Made by a program: the position numbers and the translations under genes. Under the pieces are notes generated by a model. It searched no databases and was not told the DNA's origin. It saw only the letters and a program-made list of their open reading frames with translations. This document shows positions 33,865 through 42,061 of a stretch of 64,000 nt of DNA, one piece after another. Source of the DNA: Bradyrhizobium liaoningense. GTDB taxonomy: Bacteria > Pseudomonadota > Alphaproteobacteria > Rhizobiales > Xanthobacteraceae. How positions within the stretch are numbered: the first letter of the stretch is position 1; every line of letters begins with the position of its first letter. The stretch is taken from the NCBI RefSeq assembly GCF_018130955.1, contig NZ_JAFCJM010000016.1:62001-126000 (forward strand). The letters are read 5' to 3'.

Positions 33865-34647
33865 TCAGTACTTCGCGACGACCGGACCGCTCCAGTTGAA
33901 GCGATAGACCAGCGAGGTCGAAACCGTCTGGTTCCAGGAATTGGCGCGGATGTCGCGGCCAACCAGGACGTTGGTGCCGTCGACCAACTCGTTCTGGGTC
34001 TTCTGGTTGTAGAAAGCGGAACGATATTCGGTCTTCATGAACCAGCCGGGGGCAGTGATGCCGAAAATGTTCAGGTTGTTCTCGACGCCGCCGCCGATGA
34101 ACCAGCCGTTGCGATTGTAGCCGTTGAGGTGGATACCGGCAGGAGCGCCAGCCAGGTCGGTGAAGCTGGTGCTACCGAAGTGGGCGCCCGAGTAACCGCC
34201 GTTGACGTAGGAAAGAACGTTCGGGGCAACCAGCCAGCCGAGGCGAACACCAGCGGCCCAGGAGTCCTGCAGCTTCTGGCTGCCGGTGATGCCCGCGATC
34301 GGATCCTGAACGGTCGAGCGGATGCTGCCGAACTGGCCGTCGGCGAACACGCCCGCAACCCAGGTACCGCTGAACTGCCAGTCATAGCCGAGGCCGACGG
34401 TGCCAAACCATCCCGAGCCGCCCTGGCGCTGCGTGATCGTCAGCGGCGTGCCGGTCGCCGTATCCAGAATGCTCTGGTCAGAGGCCGAGATGCCGCCGCC
34501 GGCGCCACCGAAGATGTAGAAGCCGGTCCAGTTCGCTACGGGCGCCGGCATCGGGGCCTTCGCGTAGGGCCGCGCGGCGAGGTCGGCGGCCGAGGCCGAG
34601 CCAGTCATTGCCGCAACCGCGGTCAGAGCAAGCAAAATCTTCTTCAT
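33865..34647 (-). CDS. Omp25-type outer membrane beta-barrel protein (porin D)
   Basis: A 260-residue barrel protein. Signal peptide KKILLALTAVAAMTGSASA, then ADLAARPYAKAPMPAPVANW and TGFYIFGGAGGG. It ends STSLVYRFNWSGPVVAKY with a C-terminal Tyr. Its strands GWFGTVGLGYDWQFSGTWVAG and NVLSYVNGGYSG closely match the double-barrel gene next to it. GGGGAT lies about 8 bases before ATG 34647. It probably supplies a small diffusion pore or a structural outer-membrane protein; the ligand is unknown. Confidence 0.93.
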   Translation of the reverse strand: MKKILLALTAVAAMTGSASAADLAARPYAKAPMPAPVANWTGFYIFGGAGGGISASDQSILDTATGTPLTITQRQGGSGWFGTVGLGYDWQFSGTWVAGVFADGQFGSIRSTVQDPIAGITGSQKLQDSWAAGVRLGWLVAPNVLSYVNGGYSGAHFGSTSFTDLAGAPAGIHLNGYNRNGWFIGGGVENNLNIFGITAPGWFMKTEYRSAFYNQKTQNELVDGTNVLVGRDIRANSWNQTVSTSLVYRFNWSGPVVAKY

Positions 34648-34862
34648 CTTGAAATCCCCAACCTTGGTTTGGCAGGCGCGAGCGCACTTAAGTCCAGTCA
34701 TCTGATGCCGGAACTATAGACGTTTCCGGTCGAAAAGCTGTTGCGGGACGGGCACACCAAGCGGAAAACGCTCCGCAGTTGTACGGAGGACACACCCTTG
34801 GCGTCCATAACGGCAATGAAATATCTTGCTTCAATATCAATTATTTAGTCGGGTTTTGCAGC

Positions 34863-34881
34863 GCCGGGAATGGCTCCCGGC
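34863..34881 (-). terminator. Hairpin downstream of parE
   Basis: GCCGGGA and TCCCGGC pair around a 5-base loop, 15 bases after the parE stop. No T tract follows, so it may be a weak terminator. Confidence 0.4.
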
Positions 34882-34895
34882 ACCGCCGTCCCGCG

Positions 34896-36950
34896 TCAGA
34901 CGTCGAGCATCTCTTCGCTCGCGAACTCGGCTTTGTCCGAGATGAAGGCGAATCGTGCCTCCGCCTTGGTGCCCATCAGGCGTTCCACCGAATCGGCCGT
35001 GGTGTCGCGGTCATCGGCCAGCAGGACCACCTTGAGCAGCGTCCGCTTGCTCGGGTCCATGGTGGTTTCCTTGAGCTGCGCCGGCATCATCTCGCCGAGG
35101 CCTTTGAAGCGGTTCACCTCGACCTTGGCGTTGGCGTTGAATTCGCTCTTGAGCAACGCCTCCTTGTGGGCGTCGTCGCGGGCGTAGACCGATTTGGAGC
35201 CGTGGGTGAGCTTGTAGAGCGGCGGCACCGCCAGGAAGAGGTGACCCTCGTCGATCAGCCGCGGCATCTGCCGGTAGAAGAAGGTGATCAGCAGTGAGGC
35301 GATGTGGGCGCCGTCGACGTCGGCGTCGGTCATGATGATGATGCGCTGGTAGCGCAGATCCTCTTCGCGATATTGCGCGAGCGTGCCGGAACCGATCGCC
35401 TGCACGAGGTCGCTAAGCTGGGCGTTCGCCGTCAGCTTGTCCTTGCCGGCAGACGCCACGTTGAGGATCTTGCCACGCAAGGGCAGCACGGCTTGCGTCT
35501 TGCGATCACGCGCCTGCTTGGCGCTGCCGCCGGCCGAGTCGCCTTCGACGATGAAGAGTTCCGAACCTACGGTGCCGGCGTCGGTGCAGTCGGCGAGCTT
35601 GCCCGGCAGGCGCAGTTTCTTGCCCGCGGTCTTGCGCGCGGTTTCCTTCTCCTGCCGCCGGCGCAGGCGCTCCTCGGCGCGGTCGATCACGAAATCCAAA
35701 AGCCGGTTGGCCATGTTTGGATTGCCGGAGAGCCAATGATCGAACGGATCCTTCATCGCCTGTTCGACGATGCGCTGGGCTTCGGCCGTGGCGAGGCGGT
35801 CCTTGGTCTGGCCCTGGAATTCCGGCTCGCGCACGAACACCGAGAGCATCACGGCCGCGCCCACCATGACGTCTTCGGAGGTGACGGAGGCTGCGCGCTT
35901 GCCTTGGCCGACGCGCTCGGCGTGATCCTTGAGGCCGCGCAGCAGGGCGCTGCGCAGACCGGATTCGTGCGTGCCGCCGTCCGGCGTCGGCACCGTGTTG
36001 GTGTAGGAGGAGAGGAAACCGTCGGCATCCGCCGTCCACGCAACAGCCCATTCGCAGGCGCCATGCGCGCCGTTGCGGCCCGACTTGCCGGAGAAGATGT
36101 CGGGATGCACCAGCGTGTCGGCATGGATTGCGGCAGCCAGATAATCCTTCAAGCCGCCGGGGAAGTGGAATGTCGCCTCGGCCGGCACGTCCTCGATGCC
36201 TTTGAGCAATTCGGGCGCACAATTCCAGCGGATCTCGACGCCGCCGAACAGATAGGCCTTGGAGCGCGTCATCTTGAACAGGCGCTGCGGCTTGAACGCG
36301 GCCTTGGCGCCAAAGATGTCGGTGTCCGGCCTGAAGCGCACGCGCGTGCCGCGGCGGTTGTTGATCTTGCCGAGGTCCTCGAGCTTGCCCTTGGGATGGC
36401 CGCGCTCGAACGTCATGCGATAGAGTTTTTGGCTGCGCGCGACCTCGACCTCGAGGCGCGAGGACAGCGCGTTCACCACGGAGATGCCGACGCCGTGCAG
36501 ACCGCCCGAGGTTTCATAAACCTTGCTGTCGAACTTGCCGCCCGAATGCAGCGTGCACATGATGACTTCGAGCGCCGACTTCTTCGGGAACTTTGGATGC
36601 GGGTCGACCGGAATGCCGCGGCCGTTGTCGGTGACGGTCAGAAATCCGTCCGCGCTCAGCTCGACCCCGATGAAGGTCGCGTGTCCGGCGAGCGCCTCGT
36701 CCATCGAGTTGTCGATCACTTCGGCAAAGAGGTGGTGCAGCGCCTTCTCATCGGTGCCGCCAATATACATGCCCGGCCGGCGCCGCACCGGCTCCAGACC
36801 CTCGAGCACCTCAATGTCGGCCGCAGTGTAGTCGGCCTCGCCGCCGGTTCCGCGGGAGGCCACCTTGAGGGGCGCGCGCGATTTCGGCTCGGTGCCCTCG
36901 AAGAGGTCGGTGTCTTTTGATTTCGAAGGCTTTTTCAATGGCTTGGACAT
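34896..36950 (-). CDS. parE: DNA topoisomerase IV subunit B
   Basis: ParE is the ATPase subunit of topoisomerase IV, which decatenates daughter chromosomes. The 684-residue chain has the GHKL ATPase motifs (EVIDNSMDEALAG, VTDNGRGIPVD, SGGLHGVGISVVNALS), the transducer domain, and the TOPRIM EGDSAGGSAKQARDRKTQAVLPLRGKILN and IIIMTDADVDGAHI. The ending RFKGLGEMMPAQLKETTMDP and LMGTKAEARFAFI are typical. The YTAADIEVLEGLEPVRRRPGMYIGG start and lack of the GyrB insert favour ParE over GyrB. A Lys-rich leader of about 40 residues precedes the ATPase domain. Confidence 0.96.
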   Translation of the reverse strand: MSKPLKKPSKSKDTDLFEGTEPKSRAPLKVASRGTGGEADYTAADIEVLEGLEPVRRRPGMYIGGTDEKALHHLFAEVIDNSMDEALAGHATFIGVELSADGFLTVTDNGRGIPVDPHPKFPKKSALEVIMCTLHSGGKFDSKVYETSGGLHGVGISVVNALSSRLEVEVARSQKLYRMTFERGHPKGKLEDLGKINNRRGTRVRFRPDTDIFGAKAAFKPQRLFKMTRSKAYLFGGVEIRWNCAPELLKGIEDVPAEATFHFPGGLKDYLAAAIHADTLVHPDIFSGKSGRNGAHGACEWAVAWTADADGFLSSYTNTVPTPDGGTHESGLRSALLRGLKDHAERVGQGKRAASVTSEDVMVGAAVMLSVFVREPEFQGQTKDRLATAEAQRIVEQAMKDPFDHWLSGNPNMANRLLDFVIDRAEERLRRRQEKETARKTAGKKLRLPGKLADCTDAGTVGSELFIVEGDSAGGSAKQARDRKTQAVLPLRGKILNVASAGKDKLTANAQLSDLVQAIGSGTLAQYREEDLRYQRIIIMTDADVDGAHIASLLITFFYRQMPRLIDEGHLFLAVPPLYKLTHGSKSVYARDDAHKEALLKSEFNANAKVEVNRFKGLGEMMPAQLKETTMDPSKRTLLKVVLLADDRDTTADSVERLMGTKAEARFAFISDKAEFASEEMLDV

Positions 36951-37273
36951 TTGTCTTGATGTAGCTGGAGCGGCGCCGCGACGGCGAATCGATTAGGCCG
37001 ACTATGCCATGGTTGGGCTGAAAAGGTGACCGTAGCGGGCACAAGACCGGCGTCGTTGCGGGTCAATCCCGGCGAATTTACGCACGGCACGCCCGAAATC
37101 CCGTCAATGTGACGCCTTTGCCGGGCCGAAGCCGCCCTTGACCGCCCTTTGTGACTTGAAGTCACGCAAGGCGGTGGCTTACCAGTTTTGTTCGATTGAC
37201 CAAGACAGTCGGTCGACACGCGCGGCTGGGGCCGCGGTCAGCATACGCGGCGGGCGGGAAGGCATTTTTAGAG
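36951..37273. other. parE/dedA divergent intergenic region with a 35-bp palindrome
   Basis: This 323-base spacer should carry promoters for parE (leftward) and the dedA-like gene (rightward). Its one clear structure is an imperfect 35-bp palindrome at 37141-37175, centred on GTGACTT-G-AAGTCAC. I saw no RNA gene or ORF of weight. Confidence 0.55.
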
Positions 37274-37804
37274 ATGGAGCAGTATGCGCACGCAGTGGCT
37301 GAATTCGTGCGCGAGCATCAGGCCTGGGCCGCACCGATCGTGTTCCTGCTGGCATTCGGTGAATCGCTCGCCTTCATCTCGCTCCTCGTCCCCGCCTGGG
37401 GCGCGCTGGTCGCAATCGGAGCCCTGATCGGCGTCAGCGGCATCAGCTTCTATCCGGTATGGATCGCCGGCGGCCTTGGTGCAGCACTCGGCGACTGGGT
37501 CTCCTACTGGTTCGGCTTCCGCTACAAGGAGCAGGTCGCGCAGATGTGGCCGTTGTCGAGCTATCCGGACCTGCTGCCGCGGGGCGAAGCCTTCGTGAGG
37601 GACTGGGGCGTGCCGAGCATTTTCATCGGCCGCTTCTTCGGACCGCTGCGTGCCTCGGTGCCGCTCGCCGCGGGTATTTTCGAGATGCCGTATTGGAGCT
37701 TTCAGATCGCCAATTTCATCTCGGCGCTGGTATGGTCGGCGGTGCTGCTGATGTTCGGCGACGTCATCGGCAAGATCATGGAGTGGATCTCGCGCGTGGT
37801 CTGA
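37274..37804 (+). CDS. DedA family membrane protein
   Basis: A 176-residue DedA/SNARE-associated (VTT) protein of the inner membrane; the family flips undecaprenyl phosphate or phospholipids. The features FGESLAFISLLVPAWGALVAIGAL, the conserved GGLGAALGDWVSYWFGFRY, and FIGRFFGPLRASVPLAAGIFEMPYWSFQIANFISALVWS, with its family Arg and Pro, are clear. ATG 37274 was chosen for family length; the frame is open from 37196. Confidence 0.92.
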   Translation: MEQYAHAVAEFVREHQAWAAPIVFLLAFGESLAFISLLVPAWGALVAIGALIGVSGISFYPVWIAGGLGAALGDWVSYWFGFRYKEQVAQMWPLSSYPDLLPRGEAFVRDWGVPSIFIGRFFGPLRASVPLAAGIFEMPYWSFQIANFISALVWSAVLLMFGDVIGKIMEWISRVV

Positions 37805-37837
37805 CCGGGCCGCTGCTTCAGCTCGGTCGGTGCGCTC

Positions 37838-37952
37838 CCTCTCCCGCTTGCGGGGGAGGGCTGGGGAGGGGGTGTCGCCGCAATCGAGAACCCTCTGTGG
37901 AGCGAGCCCCCAACCGGCGCTTCGCGCCGACCTCCCCCGCAAGCGGGAGAGG
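37838..37952. repeat. Intergenic inverted repeat, CCTCTCCCGCTTGCGGG type
   Basis: Perfect 22-bp arms at 37838-37859 and 37931-37952. Each arm can also fold on itself (CCCGC-TT-GCGGG). It lies between the convergent dedA-like and MBL-fold genes and may stop both transcripts. Confidence 0.8.
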
Positions 37953-37984
37953 TTGACCGAGCCTGCGGCGAAGGCCATCGAACC

Positions 37985-38980
37985 TCAGAGCGAGGCGTTC
38001 CAGATTGACGGGATCCAGCGATAGCCTGCGCCATCCTTCTCGACTCGGACGAGGCCGGGGAAGGCGGCGTGGAAGGCCTGGATCGGCATCTTCTCGGCGA
38101 TCGCCATGTCGTAGAGCTTGCGCCGCGTCGCCTGCGCCAGCGGCTTGTCGACGTCGGAGGCGATGTTCCATTCGGGGTGCTTGACGAACAGGAACGCCGC
38201 ACCGGCCGTGATGTCGACCTGCACCAGTACCTTCTCCGATCCTGATGCGACGACGAAGGAGGTGTGGCCGGGCGTATGCCCGGGGCTCGCGACTGCCGTG
38301 ATGCCGGACGCGACCTCCTTGCCGGACTCATATTGCGTGACCTTGCGGCCGAGCGCGTCGAACACGCGACGGATGTTCTTGAAGTTGTTTTCGAGGATGG
38401 GGTTGCCCATTCCCTTGCTCATCTCGCCGTCATCCATCCAGAACTTCCACTCCACCGCCGGCACCAGGATCTCGGCATTGGGGAAGGCCGGCTTGTTCTC
38501 GGCCGCGAGCAGGCCGTTGATGTGGTCGCCGTGGAAGTGCGAGATGATGACGGTATCAACCGCCGCGCGGTCGATGCTGGCCGCCGCAAGGTTGTTGTGG
38601 AACTGCCCGACCTTGCCCTTGGTCTGCGCGAACTGGTCCGGCCCAAGGCCGGTGTCGATCACGACGAGTTTTGGCCCGGTGTTGACCACGACAGGGTTGA
38701 AGGTGTGGGTCACCTTGTCGATCGGCAGATGGTTCTCGGCAAAAACCTTGTTGATCTCGTCCTTGGTGGCGCCGGCCGCGTAATTGTCGGCCAGGTTGAC
38801 GGTGGACACGCCGTCGCAGACCACAGTGACCTGGTGGGTGCCGACATTGTAGCGATAGAAGCTCGCGTTCTGCTTCTCGGCCAGGGGAGCAGCAGCGTAT
38901 GCGGGCGGCGCTTTTGCGAAGGGCAGGAGCGCCGAGGCGGCGGCGCCGGCTAGCGTGGCACGACGGGTGATCTCGGTCAT
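37985..38980 (-). CDS. Exported MBL-fold metallo-hydrolase
   Basis: A 331-residue metallo-beta-lactamase-fold enzyme. The N-terminus TRRATLAGAAASALLPFAKAPPAYA is a twin-arginine signal (RR then A, T, L), implying export of a folded, metal-loaded protein. The metal motif HFHGDH lies in TVIISHFHGDHINGLL, followed by the later SPGHTPGHTSFVV. It resembles quorum-quenching and beta-lactamase-like hydrolases; the substrate is unknown. It is convergent with the dedA-like gene across an inverted repeat. Confidence 0.92.
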   Translation of the reverse strand: MTEITRRATLAGAAASALLPFAKAPPAYAAAPLAEKQNASFYRYNVGTHQVTVVCDGVSTVNLADNYAAGATKDEINKVFAENHLPIDKVTHTFNPVVVNTGPKLVVIDTGLGPDQFAQTKGKVGQFHNNLAAASIDRAAVDTVIISHFHGDHINGLLAAENKPAFPNAEILVPAVEWKFWMDDGEMSKGMGNPILENNFKNIRRVFDALGRKVTQYESGKEVASGITAVASPGHTPGHTSFVVASGSEKVLVQVDITAGAAFLFVKHPEWNIASDVDKPLAQATRRKLYDMAIAEKMPIQAFHAAFPGLVRVEKDGAGYRWIPSIWNASL

Positions 38981-39393
38981 GGCGATGTCCTGATCTGTTG
39001 TCCTGGTCTGACGTTCTGGTCTCTTTGGCCTTGTTGCGCTGATAGCACGGACTGGCGGAGGCTTGCGGCGCCAGTCCTACTCCGGAACCCCTTTCGCGAA
39101 AGGAAATTCCGCTGCAACCTCCGATTTGGTGCGCATCTTGCGGGCAGCATGCTGCTGTTGTGTCGCAGCAATTTGGGCTTGACCGGGGAACCCGCCGGCC
39201 TTATAGCCGCGCGCCATGATCAACGCCGCGACCATTTTGTTCGCCCGTCGCCGCCGCCGCACTCTTGCGGTTTGGGCGGTCGATCGCGTTTGAGATCATC
39301 GTCTTTGCCGCTGGACCCGATCCGCGGCATCCTCTCTCCTGTCAGCGCGATCTGATCCGGCGGCCCCACCAGGAGGCCAAGCAGGAGTTCGAG
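38981..39393. other. Divergent intergenic region upstream of the MBL and PaiB-like genes
   Basis: These 413 bases separate two divergent genes. Within them a minus-strand frame at 39077-39235 could encode a 52-residue protein (separate low-confidence entry). No repeat family or clear promoter was recognised. Confidence 0.45.
39077..39235 (-). CDS. Possible small protein (52 aa)
   Basis: The frame reads MVAALIMARGYKAGGFPGQA, then a Gln/His/Ala stretch (QIAATQQQHAARKM) and ends FAKGVPE. Its composition is more protein-like than the usual Arg/Ala antisense frames here. No clear SD and no family known to me; it could be spurious. Confidence 0.25.
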   Translation of the reverse strand: MVAALIMARGYKAGGFPGQAQIAATQQQHAARKMRTKSEVAAEFPFAKGVPE

Positions 39394-40062
39394 ATGTACA
39401 TTCCGCCCTTTTTCAAGCAGGACCGCGCCGCAAGCCTCGGATTTGCGGACGCGCGCGGTTTTGGCACCGTCTGCGCCTTTGACGGCGAGAAACCGGTCGC
39501 ATCCGCGTTGCCGTTCTATCTGACCTATGCCGCCGACGGCACGCCGCAGGCCGCCTTTCATGTCGCCCGTCACAATCCGCTGGTAAAGCTCGCGGACGGC
39601 CAGGCGTCCTGGCTGCTCGCGATCAACGGTCCGGACGCCTATATATCGCCGGACTGGTACGTCTCGCCGGACCAGGTGCCGACCTGGCTCTACCAGTCAG
39701 TGCACCTGACCGGACCGGTGCGCGCTCTGTCGGACAGCGAGCTTGCGGTGCAGGTGGACACGCTCAGCGCCAAGTTCGAGGACTGGCTGCTCCCGAAGAC
39801 GCCCTGGACGTCGGCGAAGATGACGGCCGGTCGGCGGGAGACGTTGAAGAACGCGATCGTGGGCCTGGTCATGACGGTGGAAGAGGTCGAAGGCAGCTTC
39901 AAGCTCAACCAGCACAAATCCGAAGCCGACTATGCGGCCGTGGCCGTTGCGCTCGGCTCGCAGACCGATCCCGGCTCGCAAGCGATTGCCGGCCTGATGC
40001 GGCAGACGCGGCCGGACGCGTTTGCAGATGAAACCAACAAGCTCGAAAGGAGCGTGCCATGA
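39394..40062 (+). CDS. FMN-binding negative transcriptional regulator, PaiB family
   Basis: A 222-residue PaiB-like protein with a split-barrel FMN-binding fold. The start MYIPPFFKQDRAASLGFADARGFGTVCAF and the WLLAINGPDAYISPDWY and QVPTWLYQSVHLTG blocks are family marks. Bacillus PaiB represses sporulation and protease genes; the function in alphaproteobacteria is unknown and may be a flavin oxidoreductase or heme-related. GGAG stands 9 bases before ATG 39394. The stop overlaps the argC start as ATGA (40059-40062), so the two are translationally coupled. Confidence 0.9.
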   Translation: MYIPPFFKQDRAASLGFADARGFGTVCAFDGEKPVASALPFYLTYAADGTPQAAFHVARHNPLVKLADGQASWLLAINGPDAYISPDWYVSPDQVPTWLYQSVHLTGPVRALSDSELAVQVDTLSAKFEDWLLPKTPWTSAKMTAGRRETLKNAIVGLVMTVEEVEGSFKLNQHKSEADYAAVAVALGSQTDPGSQAIAGLMRQTRPDAFADETNKLERSVP

Positions 40063-41039
40063 GCCTCGCTGATACAAAGCAAGCCCCGACCAGCGGCGCT
40101 GCTACCAAACCCGCCGTGTTCGTCGATGGCGGCTCCGGCACCACCGGGCTCGGCATCAACGAGCGGCTCAAGCTGTCGAACGACGTCGTCGTCAAGACGA
40201 TCCCTGACGACAAGCGCAAGGACCCCGTCGCCAAGAAGGCGCTGATGGCGGAGGTCGATCTTGTGATCCTGTGCCTGCCTGACGATGCCGCCAAGGAAAC
40301 GGTCGCGCTGATCGACAGCATGGGCGCCGCGGGGCCAAAAGTGCTGGACGCCTCGACCGCGTATCGGGTCGCGCCCGACTGGGCCTATGGTTTTGCCGAG
40401 CTCGCGCCCGACCAGGCCGACAAGATCAGGGCCGCCAAGAAGGTCTCCAATCCCGGCTGTTATCCAACCGGCGCGATCGCGCTACTGCGGCCGATCGTCG
40501 ACGCCGGCCTGCTGCCGCCGGACTATCCCGTCACCGTCAACGCGGTGAGCGGCTATTCGGGCGGCGGCAAGTCGATGATCGCGAGCTTTGAGGACGGCAG
40601 CGCGCCGGCGTTCGAGCTCTACGGCCTCGGCTTCGAGCACAAGCACCTGCCGGAGATGCAGCTCTACTCGAAGCTGACGCGGCGGCCGATCTTCATTCCC
40701 TCCGTGGGCAACTACCGGCAGGGCATGCTGGTCTCGGTGCCGTTGCAGCTCGATACGCTGCCGGGCAAACCCAGCGGAGCCGATCTCCACGCAGCGCTCG
40801 CAACGCGCTACACCGGCTCAAAATTCGTTTCGGTGATGCCGCTCCAGAACGAGGCGACCAAGACCGGCCGGCTCGAGCCCGAGGCGCTCAACGAGACCAA
40901 CCAGCTCGAGCTCTACGTCTTCGCAAGCGACAAGTACCACCAGGCGGTGCTGGTCGCGCGGCTGGACAATCTCGGCAAGGGTGCCTCGGGTGCCGCCGTG
41001 CAGAACATGCATTTGATGCTGGGGCTGCCGGAGAAGTAG
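40059..41039 (+). CDS. argC: N-acetyl-gamma-glutamyl-phosphate reductase (type 2)
   Basis: The NADPH-dependent third step of arginine synthesis, forming N-acetylglutamate semialdehyde. The 326-residue protein starts with the cofactor motif VFVDGGSGTTGLGINERL, has the catalytic cysteine in VSNPGCYPTGAIALLRP, and the stretch AVSGYSGGGKSMIASFE that marks the shorter 'uncommon' ArgC type. HKHLPEMQLYS supplies the active-site His. It follows the PaiB-like gene with an ATGA overlap. Many Rhizobiales also have a long-type argC near rpsI, so this may be a second copy (inference). Confidence 0.95.
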   Translation: MSLADTKQAPTSGAATKPAVFVDGGSGTTGLGINERLKLSNDVVVKTIPDDKRKDPVAKKALMAEVDLVILCLPDDAAKETVALIDSMGAAGPKVLDASTAYRVAPDWAYGFAELAPDQADKIRAAKKVSNPGCYPTGAIALLRPIVDAGLLPPDYPVTVNAVSGYSGGGKSMIASFEDGSAPAFELYGLGFEHKHLPEMQLYSKLTRRPIFIPSVGNYRQGMLVSVPLQLDTLPGKPSGADLHAALATRYTGSKFVSVMPLQNEATKTGRLEPEALNETNQLELYVFASDKYHQAVLVARLDNLGKGASGAAVQNMHLMLGLPEK

Positions 41040-41057
41040 GCGAAGCTCTCTCCACTC

Positions 41058-41141
41058 GTCATGGCCGGGCTTGTCCCGGCCATCCACGCGTAACCGCAAG
41101 TGTGGAAGAACGTGGATGCCCGGGACAAGCCCGGGCATGAC
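41058..41141. repeat. Intergenic inverted repeat, GTCATGGCCGGGCTTGTCC type
   Basis: The left GTCATGGCCGGGCTTGTCCC and the right GGGACAAGCCCGGGCATGAC are nearly perfect complements. It lies 18 bases past the argC stop. Confidence 0.8.
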
Positions 41142-41171
41142 GGTCGCGACGCTTCCGCGACGTACCACTCC

Positions 41172-41516
41172 TCAACGCAAAATGATGTCTGCCGGAAACG
41201 CCCGAACAGGCCGCCCGGCGCAGACGTTGTTGCGCGCCGCCACCGAGTCGCGGTGCAATTTCTCAATCTCGCCGAGCGAGCGGCTGGAGATCTCGCACGT
41301 CTCCTGATGGTCGTATGCATAAGCGCGCACGGCGCTCCAGGCGAGCGAGGCGCGAATATAGGCGTCGCAACGGCCCGGGACAAACCCACCGTTCATCGGC
41401 TTGGAGACCTCGACGGCCTCGCTGCGCAGGCGGGTCAGTTCGAGGCATTCCGCGTGCGCGGCGCCGCCAAATCCGGCGAGCGCGATCATTGTGACGGCTG
41501 GCAAAAGGGTCCGCAT
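41172..41516 (-). CDS. Small secreted protein with four cysteines
   Basis: A 114-residue protein with a signal peptide (RTLLPAVTMIALAGFGGAAHA). The mature part has four cysteines (AECLEL, GRCDAY, ETCEIS, NNVCAG) and conserved-looking aromatic and acidic residues; two disulfides in the periplasm are likely. No family is known to me. It precedes the MAPEG gene's end by 82 bases on the same strand. Confidence 0.75.
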   Translation of the reverse strand: MRTLLPAVTMIALAGFGGAAHAECLELTRLRSEAVEVSKPMNGGFVPGRCDAYIRASLAWSAVRAYAYDHQETCEISSRSLGEIEKLHRDSVAARNNVCAGRPVRAFPADIILR

Positions 41517-41598
41517 CGGGAAATCCTTCGCGTCGATTGTCTCAACTTGCGCGAAGGTATCCCGGATTGCAGTGGCGTGCAGCTCCTTTTCGGAGGTC

Positions 41599-41997
41599 TC
41601 AAACCACCTTGAAGATCGCCAGCGCGAGCACGGCCTGGGCCAGGAAGCCGACAGTGAAGGCCAGCGTGCGGAACACCGGGATCCCGATCGCGTAGACGAT
41701 CAGGTGCGCGACGCGCGACCAGAAATACACGGCGCAGGCGAGCACGGTCCATTTGGTCGAATAGTCGATCGAATTGAGGATCAGCACCAGCGGCGCGAAG
41801 ATCACGAGGTTCTCGACCGCATTGTCATGCGCGAACATCAGCCGGTTCGCCCATTCAGCGTGCGGCTTGTCGTTGCGGGAGGGGTTCGCCATGGCGCCGG
41901 AGAGGCCGCGGACCTGGGCGCGGTTGATGATGTAGGGGACCCAGAGGACACCGGTCAAAATCACCGTCAGCGTCAGCCAGAACAATTCGCGCGTCAT
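41599..41997 (-). CDS. MAPEG family membrane protein
   Basis: A 132-residue four-helix membrane protein of the MAPEG family (eicosanoid/glutathione metabolism in eukaryotes; unknown in bacteria). Family marks are NPSRNDKPHAEWANRLMFAHDNAVENLVIFAPLVL, with the conserved E-N motif, and the later YFWSRVAHLIVYAIGIPVFRTLAF. It lies just downstream of phaC on the same strand, with 64 bases between. Confidence 0.92.
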   Translation of the reverse strand: MTRELFWLTLTVILTGVLWVPYIINRAQVRGLSGAMANPSRNDKPHAEWANRLMFAHDNAVENLVIFAPLVLILNSIDYSTKWTVLACAVYFWSRVAHLIVYAIGIPVFRTLAFTVGFLAQAVLALAIFKVV

Positions 41998-42061
41998 GAC
42001 CCGGTCCCCTCATTCATCCATCTTGGTGGGTTGAGCTTATACGAAAGTGCCCGCGATTGCG

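Noticed and set aside
35304..36920. A 538-codon plus-strand frame across parE
   Set aside because: Antisense frame to a clear ParE; no motif and Arg/Ala/Glu/Leu-rich.
39217..39294. 25-codon plus-strand frame MINAATILFARRRR
   Set aside because: Short, Arg-rich, no SD, no hydrophobic or conserved character.
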